From assembly GCA_014218235.1 (NCBI GenBank), contig CM024755.1:162619941-162683940 (forward strand): a stretch of 64,000 nucleotides of DNA. Reading direction: 5' to 3'. This document shows, piece after piece, positions 34,117-43,722 of this stretch (positions within the stretch are counted from its first letter, which is position 1; every line of letters starts with the position of its first letter). The DNA comes from Colocasia esculenta (Eukaryota > Streptophyta > Magnoliopsida > Alismatales > Araceae). The translations under genes and the position numbers were made by a program. Below the pieces are notes generated by a model that worked only from the letters and a program-made list of their open reading frames with translations, searched no databases and was not told where the DNA came from.

Positions 34117-35514
34117 GTGCCTCTGCCTACACTCGCTGAGCGTATGAAGGCTCCCTATTCTTTCAGAAAGGAGCATACCAGAAAGCTATTTGATCTCTGT
34201 CTGGATAACCAGTTGATATCATTACCAACACCAAAGAAGCCAGCAGATATCAGCAAGATCAATCAACCAAATTATTGCCCATATCACCGTATAGTGGGGC
34301 ATGCAATTGAAGATTGTTATGTCTTCAAAAATGAAGCTCAGAAAATAATTCAAGAAGGCCGCATATCTATGCAGAATGGTCTGGTTGATCCCCCGCAACC
34401 TCATACTTGGGATTGGCCAGAGCAATCGGTCAATGTTATACATGCGGCTGAGCCCGCCACAAGCTCAAATAATCCTGAGGTAGGACCTTCATGCAATCCA
34501 CCTCAAGATACATCTGGAGCCCATTCTCCGCCAGGATCCAGACGTCGAGGTACGAACACGGCAATGCAAAGAGTACAAAGGCAACTCCATCAACTACAAC
34601 AAGGACAGCAAGAGTTGATCCAAATTGTGCAAAATATGGGGGGGCACCAGGATGTTCCTGTTCAGGGACCCTACCCTCCACAAACTGGTTATGCTTACTC
34701 ACCGATATATCCGGCGCTTCCTCCTATGTCGCCACTTCAAGACCCAATCGACTGGCTTCTTGAAAATCTTCCAAATCCTGTTGAGCCAATGAGGTCATAT
34801 TCTTTCCGTCGGCAGCATACATTGCCACTCTTCCGGCTCTGCCTACGAGCGGGATATATGGATTATCTAGTCCCAGAAGAATTAAGGCCCAACTATTGCC
34901 CATATCATCAACTATTGGGCCACGTCATTGAAGATTGTCCAAACTTCAAAGCAGAAGTGGAAGAAATGATCCAGCAGGGACTAATCAATATGGGTAACTT
35001 CCTGGTGAATCCTCCACAACCGCATATTCAGTCTCCACCAAATGGGCCAGGCAATCCAGGATCTCATTCGGTGAATGTCATCAATGCATCATCCTCTGGT
35101 CTTCCTGAATCAGAAGGGCAGTCATCTATGGCAAACCCATATTTATCTAGCCGGTGGTATGATGATTGGCATCCTCTACATCAACGCTCATTTGATCTAA
35201 AAGATACTCAATCCATATTCAACCAGCCTAAGATCAAAGAGTTGATAAAAGTATTTGATCCCGAGCCATATATCTCTGAAAAAGAAAGACGGTCACATCT
35301 CTACTGTGAATATCATGCCAAAGTCATACACTCTACTAAAGATTGCCCGGATCTCCATGATTGGATCGAAACAAAGATCCGCGAGGGAGTAATTGATCAG
35401 GAAGGAAATCTCCTGACCCCCTCATCACAAACATATGATCCGAGTCCAGAATTCCAAGCACAATATCAAGATCTATGTGAATATTATCATCGTCAGCTCG
35501 GCTATGGGACATAG
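34117..35514 (+). CDS. Gag C-terminal region with three CX2HX4HX4C modules
   Basis: 465 codons. A repeated module occurs three times: a YSFR-x-HT-x-LF-x-LCL-like helix, then a cysteine/histidine motif, then EGxI and a PPQP tail. The motifs are CPYHRIVGHAIEDC (residues 54-67), CPYHQLLGHVIEDC (261-274) and CEYHAKVIHSTKDC (397-410). The spacing is that of a retroviral zinc knuckle (CX2CX4HX4C) with the second Cys replaced by His. The third copy has a more diverged helix part. A Q-rich region lies at 150-180. Inferred nucleic-acid binding part of gag. Frames change on both sides. Confidence 0.75.
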   Translation: MPLPTLAERMKAPYSFRKEHTRKLFDLCLDNQLISLPTPKKPADISKINQPNYCPYHRIVGHAIEDCYVFKNEAQKIIQEGRISMQNGLVDPPQPHTWDWPEQSVNVIHAAEPATSSNNPEVGPSCNPPQDTSGAHSPPGSRRRGTNTAMQRVQRQLHQLQQGQQELIQIVQNMGGHQDVPVQGPYPPQTGYAYSPIYPALPPMSPLQDPIDWLLENLPNPVEPMRSYSFRRQHTLPLFRLCLRAGYMDYLVPEELRPNYCPYHQLLGHVIEDCPNFKAEVEEMIQQGLINMGNFLVNPPQPHIQSPPNGPGNPGSHSVNVINASSSGLPESEGQSSMANPYLSSRWYDDWHPLHQRSFDLKDTQSIFNQPKIKELIKVFDPEPYISEKERRSHLYCEYHAKVIHSTKDCPDLHDWIETKIREGVIDQEGNLLTPSSQTYDPSPEFQAQYQDLCEYYHRQLGYGT

Positions 35515-36585
35515 AAGCAAGGCTGACATTGAGCAATTCAGAATTGGCCTGTTTCAATATAGAAACGGAATATCAGGAGAAGCTGCCGCGAAACCAATCT
35601 CGCAGCAAGCTGAGGAGTTTGTAGGTGATTATTACCAACTCCCTCCTGGAATTGTTGAAGAAGCAATCAACTCAACCTTTCAGGCACAACCCTCAGAGGC
35701 TGAATGGGTCACTGTTGGCCCTCGAAAATCAAGAAATTCTAGAAGACCCGGTAAATCTATCGTCAAAGGTCATTCTAGCAGAAAAAATATTCCTGAGCCA
35801 TTTTCAGAACAAGAAATGATGAATTCACTAGAAGCTCTACAAATGAGAAATAGAGAGAAAAACAGAAAAAAGAATGAAAAAAGAAAAATGAAGAACAAAT
35901 GGAGGAGGCTGTGGCTGCAGAGGCTCCTCAGCAGCTGACGGCTGTCCAAAGACTCCAGCTGTTGATTAATGAGCTGGAAGAATATGAAGCCTCCAAGCCC
36001 TCTGATAAACCAACGCTCGACCAATATATCCCTTGGGAAGAAATCGAGCGAAAGAGGCGGCTTCGGAATTGGTTATTGCAAGTTCAACATGAAGCACTCC
36101 AAGAGGGTGACCTTCCTCCTTCGCCGAATTTGAGTCTCTTCAATGGAGATGAAGAAATTACTATGGAACAGTTGGACTCCATGTTCAGCTCATTCTCTTG
36201 CTACATGGTATTCATCCCTCCTCCAAAAGAATTGCAAACTCTACAATTGATACTGCTGCACAAGCAAGGGCAAGCCAACGACGCTTGTATACCAGCGTCG
36301 CCTCCAGGTAATTCAAATCATCATCTTAAGAAGGGTCGTGGTAAGCATCAAAAACCGGCATCTTCCACTACCAAGTATCCAGATAAAATCATACTCTTTC
36401 ATGGTGAAGAAGCAAAGCCTTTGCCCGAGCCTCAAATTCGGGCAGATTCCTATATTTTTGATCCTTCAGATGAAGAAGAGGGACTACCCGACATGGTTTC
36501 TCAATCTGAAGATAAAACTCAAGTCCTTATGCTTGGTCAAATGAGCCAGACAATCTTCCTCCTCTTCCTAACGAGAAGCTATTGA
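35435..36585 (+). pseudogene. gag-pol linker region (two shifted frames)
   Basis: The frame 35435-35938 (EAEWVTVGPRKSRNSRRPGK, ending in a very basic tail) passes to 35899-36585 (acidic, TLDQYIPWEEIERKRRLRNW). Both resemble disordered linkers between the knuckle modules and protease. No catalytic motif is seen. The frame changes suggest indels. Confidence 0.5.
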
Positions 36586-37769
36586 CTCCTATCTCTCAAA
36601 AGAAATTTGTTAAGCCGAAAGAGCTTTCTGGATCCTCATCAAGGAAACCTTCCCATTTGGACCAGATACGCTCTGAAGCTGATGACAAGATTCTTCAACA
36701 ATTACAGTCACTTCCCGTCAATATTACGATCTGGGAAGCAATTGCTTGGAGCAAAGACCTGAGAGAAACTCTCGTCAAAATACTCCAAGAACCAGAAGCT
36801 TATAAGGCTCATATGGCAAATTTTCAAGAACAAGCATATGAAGCACTGGCAGCAAATGTTACTTTCACTGATGAAGATCTATTATTATCTTCCCCATATC
36901 ATAATCGTCCTCTATACATGAAGGGGAAGATCAATGGCATTCAATTAAACCGGATCTTGATCGATCCGGGGGCATCCATCAATCTAATGCCCTATAAAAC
37001 TTTTCAATCTCTTTATCTCATGCCTTATTGGCAAAAGGTAGAAGATGTGAAGATCACCGGATTCAATCAAAACTCAGAAAAAGCAGTGGGAAGAGTCACC
37101 GTCAAATTGGCTCTAGGGGATTTCGTCACCAGGGTGACCTTCTTCATTATTGATGCAAATACAACATACAAAGTTCTGCTTGGGAGGCCTTGGCTGCATG
37201 AAAATTGGGTCATACCATCAACTCTCCATCAATGTATTAAATATGCAAAAGAAGGGAAGCAGCATACAGTTTTTGCTGATCAAGCCCCCTTTCGGGAGGA
37301 TGAATGCAACTTGACTGATGCCCTCTTATATCTTGGAGGACCAAATCCTCAACCCCTCTCCCTGTCTAAAGAGAAGGGTAAGCAGATTAAATGTTCAAGT
37401 GAAGACAGTGAAACTGGTGAACTTTTTGTGATAAACAAAAGCTTTGCCAAATCATCTGCAGAGAATTCTCAAAGCAAAGAAACTCGCCCAGAACGGCGAA
37501 ATATCAATTATGAAGCTGATCATGTAGGTCAAGTTATTAGTGGGGGTATTCCTTTACCACCCAGCTGCATGCAAACCCACTCTTTGAAGCAAGAACAAAG
37601 TGTTCGGCGATTAAAAACATTCGTTGTCACTTATCAAGGAAAAGAAGCGAGAAGGAATGCAAGAAAGGCAGCAAAGCCAATTCTCTTCTATAAGGAGAAT
37701 CAATCCCTCAAATATGTCCAAAGGATGATTTTGGTTGGGAAGACAGACCCGACAACAAGCTTGAACTGA
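36582..37769 (+). CDS. Aspartic protease region of Tat pol
   Basis: 395 codons. The retropepsin active site reads ILIDPGASINLMP, i.e. D-P-G-A-S instead of the usual D-[ST]-G-A. The second strand motif TTYKVLLGRPWLHENWVIP follows about 70 residues later, as in plant gypsy proteases. The upstream part (MKGKINGIQLNR) forms the flap side. It cleaves the gag-pol polyprotein. The C-terminal 150 residues are a linker to RT. The frame is lost at the 3' end before RT. Confidence 0.8.
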   Translation: MTPISQKKFVKPKELSGSSSRKPSHLDQIRSEADDKILQQLQSLPVNITIWEAIAWSKDLRETLVKILQEPEAYKAHMANFQEQAYEALAANVTFTDEDLLLSSPYHNRPLYMKGKINGIQLNRILIDPGASINLMPYKTFQSLYLMPYWQKVEDVKITGFNQNSEKAVGRVTVKLALGDFVTRVTFFIIDANTTYKVLLGRPWLHENWVIPSTLHQCIKYAKEGKQHTVFADQAPFREDECNLTDALLYLGGPNPQPLSLSKEKGKQIKCSSEDSETGELFVINKSFAKSSAENSQSKETRPERRNINYEADHVGQVISGGIPLPPSCMQTHSLKQEQSVRRLKTFVVTYQGKEARRNARKAAKPILFYKENQSLKYVQRMILVGKTDPTTSLN

Positions 37770-37777
37770 TACAAGAA

Positions 37778-39207
37778 ATGGCTGATATGCCAGGAAAAAT
37801 TAAAGAGATGTGCAAAAAGCAGAAAATCCCTCAGGAACAAGATATCTCCCGAAGAAATTTCTTCAAGCAATTATGGGAACCTTCGCAAGTCCGAGGGCAA
37901 CCTCCATCCTCTGGAAAAGATACCAGAGGATTAGGTTATGATACCGAATCCTCCTATACAGTCAATGTTGTTGGATCATCATCAGAAATCTGCAGCACCA
38001 AGAATAATCAGGAGTGTTCCAACTCCAACTCTCAAGATATTGCCTCAGCTCTACCAAATGAATTATCAAATGAAGAGCTGCCAGAAGAATTCTGCAAGCA
38101 ATCTTCATCCATAAATTCTCAAGATGGGAATCTCTATGAAGTCTACGTCACCAACTCTGACGACGAAGGAGATTTCATAGATCTGCAACCAGCTCCTCAA
38201 GAAATTGAAGATGGCGGACAAGCCACTATTGATCAATTGATTGAACTTAATCTCGGGAGTCAAGAAGATCCCCGGCCTATTTTTATTAGTGCCCTTCTTA
38301 GTAAACAAGAAAGGCAGGCTTATCGAGCTCTCCTGCTGGAATTCCAAGATTGCTTCGCATGGAATTATAAAGAAATGCCGGGACTGGAGCCATCAGTTGC
38401 CGAGCATAAATTATCCATACATCATACAGCCAAGCCTATCAACAAGCTCAAAGGCGTATGCGGTATGAATGGAATTGAAAATAAATACTGAAGTCGACAA
38501 GCTCTCTGAAGTAGACTTCATCGAGCCCTGCATATATCCAGTTGGCTCGCCAATATTGTCCTGTGAAGAAGAAGAATGGTCAAATCCGGATATGTATCGA
38601 CTACAGGGACTTGAATAAAGCATGTCCCAAAGATGATTTCCCAGTTCCTATTACTGAAACAATGGTGGATATGACCACCGGCCATGAAGCTTTGTCATTT
38701 ATGGACGGGTCTTCGGGCTACAATCAAATCCGGATGGCAATTAAAGACAAAGGTCATACTGCCTTCAGGTCACCCAAAGGTATCTTCAACTATAAAAGGA
38801 TGCCCTTTGGCTTGAAAAATGCAGGAGCCACATATCAAAGGGCCATGACCAAGATATTCAATGAAATGATTCATGATGTAGTTGAATGCTATGTTGATGA
38901 CTTAGTCGTCAAAACCAAAAAACAGGAGGATCATCTATGTGATCTCCGCCGTGTTTTTGGAAGACTTCGTCAATTCAAACTGAAAATGAACCCTATGAAA
39001 TGTGCATTTGGGGTTTCAAGCGGCAAATTTCTGGGATTCATCGTCAAATATCGGGGCATAGAAATAGACCCCGATAAAATCAAGGCAATCCAGCAATTGC
39101 CACCTCCTCAAAATTTAACAGAGCTAAGTCATTTCAAGGAAGATTGGCCTATATCAGGCGATTCATATCCAATCTCTCAGGAAAATGTTTGCCGTTCGGC
39201 AAATTAA
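37778..39207 (+). pseudogene. Reverse transcriptase of inner Tat element (frameshifted)
   Basis: The frame 37778-38491 covers the pre-RT region and RT start (CFAWNYKEMPGLEPSVAEH). After a break in the first RT block, 38542-39207 covers the rest: RICIDYRDLNKACPKDDFP, FMDGSSGYNQI, FGLKNAGATYQRAMTKIF and the catalytic YVDDLVVK. Comparison with the intact frame of the outer element shows missing bases near 38445 and 38555 and another change near 39130. RT copies element RNA to DNA. As read here it cannot be made as one protein. Confidence 0.88.
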
Positions 39208-39497
39208 TGAAGAAGGATGCACCCTTTGTCTGGGATCAAGAATGCCAAATTGCCTTTGAACAAATCAAGGAATATCTCCTCACTCCACCAGTGCTGGGGG
39301 CACCTATCGCTGGAAAGCATCTCATACTTTATATTGCAGCTATGGATGTCTCCCTCGGGGCTCTATTGGCACAAGCAAATGAAGAAGACAAAGAACAACC
39401 TTTGTATTATCTCAGCAGAAAGCTAATCGGGCCAGAACTCCGATATGCTCCAATGGAGAAAGTGTGTCTAGCACTGGTATTTGCCGTTAAAAATTAA
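39144..39497 (+). pseudogene. RT thumb and first RNase H of inner Tat element
   Basis: Reads AYIRRFISNLS, then APFVWDQECQIAFEQIK and the RNase H-like LYIAAMDVSLGALLAQ, YYLSRKLIGPELRY and MEKVCLALVFA. The usual first catalytic Asp context (YxDAS) is MDVS here. The frame ends at 39497 by a one-base shift. The continuation (LLRQPVLSGRLGKWAL) is in the next frame. Confidence 0.75.
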
Positions 39498-39559
39498 GGC
39501 ATTATCTGCTGGCCCATGAGGTTAAACTCATCTCCAAGTATGATCCACTCAAATACCTG

Positions 39560-41716
39560 TTGAGACAACCCGTATTATCAGGACGGCTCGGGAAATGGGC
39601 CCTGCTCCTTATGGAATTTGATATTACATATATTCCACAAAAAGCCATCAAAGGGCAGGGTCTGGCTGAATTTTTAGCCGCTCATCCAATAACAGAAGAT
39701 TCCCTTCTGTCTATAGATCTTCCGGAAGAAGAAACTCTCTCCCCTATAAATGAGAGAGAACATCAAGATAAGGAAACTCCAAATTCCGAAGAAGTTGCCA
39801 CAATTGAGCTGCCCTCTTGGGAATTATATTTTGATGGAGCTTCCCGAACTCTCCATTATACAGATGGTTCCACCTCTATCTCTACTGGGGCTGGAATTGT
39901 CTTTGTCACCCCATATGGAGGAATCTTATACAATTCATGTGCTCTCATGAAGCAACTTACAAATAACGAAGCAGAATATGAAGCCTTAATTATTGGACTT
40001 CGATTAGCTCTCGAAATGGGGATCAAAGGTATACAAGTTTACGGAGACTCACAACTGGTCATCCGACAAATATTGGGCCAGTATGAAGTCCGTAAACCAC
40101 AACTACTTCCATATTACAATACAGCCATGAAGCTCAAAGAGCAATTCAGCTTTTTCGATATATCCCATATACCAAGAAGTGAAAATTCCCAGGCAGATGC
40201 TCTGGCCAAATTGGCCTCCGCCATAAAATTGCCTCCTGAAGGAGAAGTGGACATAATGGTCCGCCACAGAAGACTCATGCCGAGTATCCTCGACGATAAG
40301 TCTGATGTCGCAATCGAAGAAATATATAATACAGAGCTAGATACAACAAATGAATCTGAAGATTGGCGCGAGCCACTTATCAAAATCAAGAAAGGTTGGC
40401 TACCTCCTGATCGAGCACAAAGAATTCAGCTCTTACGAAGGGCTGCATCATATCAAATAATAGCAGATCAACTATATAGGCTGGTCCGTGAAAAGAAAGG
40501 GTCAGTCCTTCTCAGATGTTTATCTCTCAAGGAGGCCAAAATCATCATGAAAGAAGTTCACTCCGGGCTGTGCGGTGCACACCAAGCAGGGGAAAAGATG
40601 AAGATCAATATCAAGCTAAAAGGCTTTTATTGGCCTACCATGTACGCGGACTGTATCCAATATGCCCGTACATGTCATCAATGTCAAGCATTTGGTCATG
40701 TGCCAAGGAAATCACCAAATATGTTACATCCCACAGCGCCAACATGGCCCTTTGCTGAATGGGGTATGGATATTGTGGGACCATTCCCGCCTTCCTCCCA
40801 AGGCCACAAGTTTATATTGGCTGCCACAGATTATTTCTCTCGATGGGCTGAAGCTATCCCATTAAGAGAGGTAACCGGAGAATCAGTCGCCAAATTTGTC
40901 AAGCAAAACATAATATACAGATTTGGTACTCCTCACAGAATTATATCTGATAATGGGTCGCAGTTTAGAAACAAAACAATATATTCTTTGGCGGCAAAAT
41001 TCCATATTGACTGGAGGACATCTTCAATATATAACCCACAAGCTAATGGGTTGGCAGAAGCCTTTAACAAAACTCTCTGCAAGTTACTTGCCAAGATAGT
41101 TGGCAACAGAAAACGAGAGTGGGGAGAAAAGGTTCATGAAGCTTTATGGGCTTACAGAACTACCTATAAAACCCCTACAGGGTGTTCACCCTTCTCCTTA
41201 GTCTATGGAGCTGAAGCCATGATTCCCATAGAAATTGAAATGGCATCCTATCGGGTGGCAATTCAAAATGAATTTCAAAGCCAAGATCAAGATCAAATGG
41301 AAAGGAGACTTGAGGAGCTCTCTAATTTAGAAGGAAGACGCCTTGAAGCCTACAAATTCCTCCAAGTATATCAAGCTAGAATGGTTCGAGCATTCGACAA
41401 ATTAGCAAGACCCAGAGCTTTTAAACAAGGGGATCTCGTCATGGTCAAATGCAGAGAAGCAATGGCCGGAAAATCATGTGGTAAACTTCAACCCACCTGG
41501 CTCGGTCCATATATCGTTACTCTAGCATACGAGGGAGGAGCATACAGACTCGTCGACCACAAAGGTGATGTGCCTTTTCCTCCACTCAATGGGAAGCACT
41601 TGAAGCTGTATTATGCTCCAGAAGGTGAGTTCCTGGCCAACCACCTCAACCAAGACCTAGTCACCCAAAAGGGACGAGAAATAAAAAAAAATCATATAAC
41701 CAGAATGTTGCCGTAG
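39560..41716 (+). CDS. Archaeal-type RNase H plus integrase of inner Tat element
   Basis: 718 codons, intact. Residues 86-222 are the second, archaeal-type RNase H: D92 (YFDGAS), E139 (NNEAEYEAL), D163 (GDSQLV), D213 (QADALA). The integrase zinc-binding motif has H334, H341, C372 and C375. The catalytic triad is D404 (WGMDIVGPF), D464 (IISDNGSQF) and E500 (NGLAEAFNKTL). The C-terminal GPFxxxLAY-like fold follows (WLGPYIVTLAYEGGAYRLV). The protein inserts element DNA into the genome. The aRNH is a hallmark of the Tat clade. Frame quality here is clearly better than in 31-39.5 kb. Confidence 0.92.
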   Translation: MRQPVLSGRLGKWALLLMEFDITYIPQKAIKGQGLAEFLAAHPITEDSLLSIDLPEEETLSPINEREHQDKETPNSEEVATIELPSWELYFDGASRTLHYTDGSTSISTGAGIVFVTPYGGILYNSCALMKQLTNNEAEYEALIIGLRLALEMGIKGIQVYGDSQLVIRQILGQYEVRKPQLLPYYNTAMKLKEQFSFFDISHIPRSENSQADALAKLASAIKLPPEGEVDIMVRHRRLMPSILDDKSDVAIEEIYNTELDTTNESEDWREPLIKIKKGWLPPDRAQRIQLLRRAASYQIIADQLYRLVREKKGSVLLRCLSLKEAKIIMKEVHSGLCGAHQAGEKMKINIKLKGFYWPTMYADCIQYARTCHQCQAFGHVPRKSPNMLHPTAPTWPFAEWGMDIVGPFPPSSQGHKFILAATDYFSRWAEAIPLREVTGESVAKFVKQNIIYRFGTPHRIISDNGSQFRNKTIYSLAAKFHIDWRTSSIYNPQANGLAEAFNKTLCKLLAKIVGNRKREWGEKVHEALWAYRTTYKTPTGCSPFSLVYGAEAMIPIEIEMASYRVAIQNEFQSQDQDQMERRLEELSNLEGRRLEAYKFLQVYQARMVRAFDKLARPRAFKQGDLVMVKCREAMAGKSCGKLQPTWLGPYIVTLAYEGGAYRLVDHKGDVPFPPLNGKHLKLYYAPEGEFLANHLNQDLVTQKGREIKKNHITRMLP

Positions 41717-41879
41717 ATGGGGACAAAGGAATCAAACTTCCATTTGCTCATCATGTCAACCAAACCCTCAACACCCCTCAAATTCCCGTAGAAGCATAAA
41801 GCTAGGGATGCTCTGTGTATAGACCCAAGAAATAAATGGGAAAATGAAAGTCAGGAGATTGTTTCGTATATCTCTCTCA

Positions 41880-42250
41880 TCATCAAAATCAAATTTCAAA
41901 ACCATAGCCAGCAAACCAAAAAGGTAGGTTATGTCAAATCCAAAATACCAAAACCATAGCCAGCAAACCAAAAACGTAGGTTATGTCAAACCAAATTCCA
42001 AAACCATAGCCAGCAAACCAAAAATTCCAAAACCATAGCCAGCAAACCAAAAAGGTAGGCTATGTCAAATCCAAAATGCCGAAACCTATAGCCAGTAAAC
42101 CACAAAAAGTAGGCTATATCAAATCCAAATCCCAGTCATAGTCAGTAAGCCACCAAGACAGAACGTATCAAAGCCAATTCAAAACCCTGAAATCCCACCA
42201 GCAAACCACCATAGTAGATGATGTCAAGAAAATCCCAAAGCCGTCAAGAC
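41880..42250. repeat. Post-pol satellite-like array (inner element)
   Basis: Tandem copies of a unit of roughly 45 bp that combines ACCATAGCCAGCAAACCA with a GTAGGYTATGTCAAA segment. The same unit, inverted, forms the much longer array at 56290-57264 and 59195-60060 in the outer element. Diverged related sequence continues to about 42360. Confidence 0.8.
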
Positions 42251-42519
42251 AAGTCATATCTAAATACAATTCCAATTCATATTCAACAGGCCATCAAGGC
42301 ACATCATATCCAGATTTGATCTAAAACCAGAATCAAAACCAAAATCAAGACCAAAATCCAAATCTGAAATTAGGCCTGAATATACAATCATCATCCAAAC
42401 TTAAATTCCAAATTACATCAGAGTCTATTCATCCATTCCAGAGCTAGACTCTTGTCCATTCAATTATTCAAACTACTTGAATACTAAAAAAAAAGAGAAA
42501 AAAAAGAAAGGGGTTAAAA

Positions 42520-42730
42520 AAATAGAGATACCCCGATGGACTCAAGTATATAATTCACTATATACTTGAGGGTAAAAAGATCAAAAAATCTGGCTGAGGC
42601 GAAAACCCGAAAAAAGGGCGTTTCAGGCAAAAATAGATAACCCCTCAACGTGAAAACCCGAAAGGGCGCGTTGGAAAAAGCTAAAGGGGGCCAGTCTTGG
42701 TGAAAACCCGAAAGGGCGCTAAGGCTGGTA
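42520..42730 (+). repeat. CCCGAAAGGG hairpin block 1, with adjoining 12-bp hairpin
   Basis: Three copies of GTGAAAACCCGAAAGGGCGC-type words occur within 140 bp. CCC-GAAA-GGG would form an RNA stem with a GNRA tetraloop. Just before them lies a perfect hairpin, CTCAAGTATATA / TATATACTTGAG around ATTCAC (42541-42570). A long A run follows at about 42735-42761. Confidence 0.75.
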
Positions 42731-43319
42731 ATGTGAAAAAAAAAAAAAAAAAAAAAAAAAATGAAAAGGAGGATTCCTCAGTCCTTCATTCATACATTCA
42801 CAAAGCTATAAGTCACCCCATCACAAACTTACAAAGGGTGACAGATACCACATGCAAAATAGAAAGGAGATTAAGGCAACAAGCCCAATATGCAAGTGTT
42901 TATGCTTTGAAACAAAGGCAGGAAGGCTTCTTCCTCTCCAGCCATTCAAATCCAAGTGCAAACCCTCATCCCGGCACCAAGCCATCAAGGAGGGGCGAAA
43001 TTCAAATCCCAAAGCCAAAACAATAAACACCATTCAGAGCCCATTCAAACCAAGTCCAGGGCTAAATCATACCCAAATCTCATATCCATATCCAAACCCA
43101 AATTCAAAATACCACAAAGGTAAGCCAACATACTCATGTTCAAACCCAAATCCACATCCAGATCCAATTCCAAATCCGAATTTCCAATCATTGGCCAAAT
43201 TCAAATCTCAAACCACATCCGAATACACCACTCATTCTACAACCAAACCCTTAGCCATTCAATTATCCAAGTCAGTCGAGTCCTCAACAGTCAAAAAAAA
43301 AAAGAAAGAAAAGGGGTTA

Positions 43320-43530
43320 AAAATAGAGATACCCCGATGGACTTAAGTATACGGCTCACTGTATGCTTGAGGGTAAAAAGATCAAAAAATCCGGCTGAGG
43401 TGAAAACCTGAAAGGGCGCTTCAGGCAAAAATGGGTAACCCCTCAACGTGAAAACCCGAAAGGGCACGTTGGAAAAAGCTAAAGGGGGCCAGCTTCGGTG
43501 AAAACCCGAAAGGGCACTAGGGCTGGTAAA
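43320..43530 (+). repeat. CCCGAAAGGG hairpin block 2
   Basis: Second copy of the block, offset by about 790 bp, with the same three words in the same order. The adjoining hairpin is conserved with one mismatch (CTTAAGTATAC / GTATGCTTGAG). The duplication also covers sequence matching the last exon of the antisense gene (42780-42960 against 43590-43775). Confidence 0.7.
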
Positions 43531-43722
43531 AAAAGAAAAGAAGAAAAAAAAAGAGAGGAAAGAGAGGTAAGGAAACGAAAGTGAAAATGAGGATTTCTGT
43601 ATCCTTCATTTGTACATTCATGAAAACTACAAGTTTAGGTCACCATTGCAAGTCCAAAGAAGGTGACAGATACTATATACAGATGAAAAGGAAACCGAGA
43701 CTACAAGCTCAAAATACAAGCA

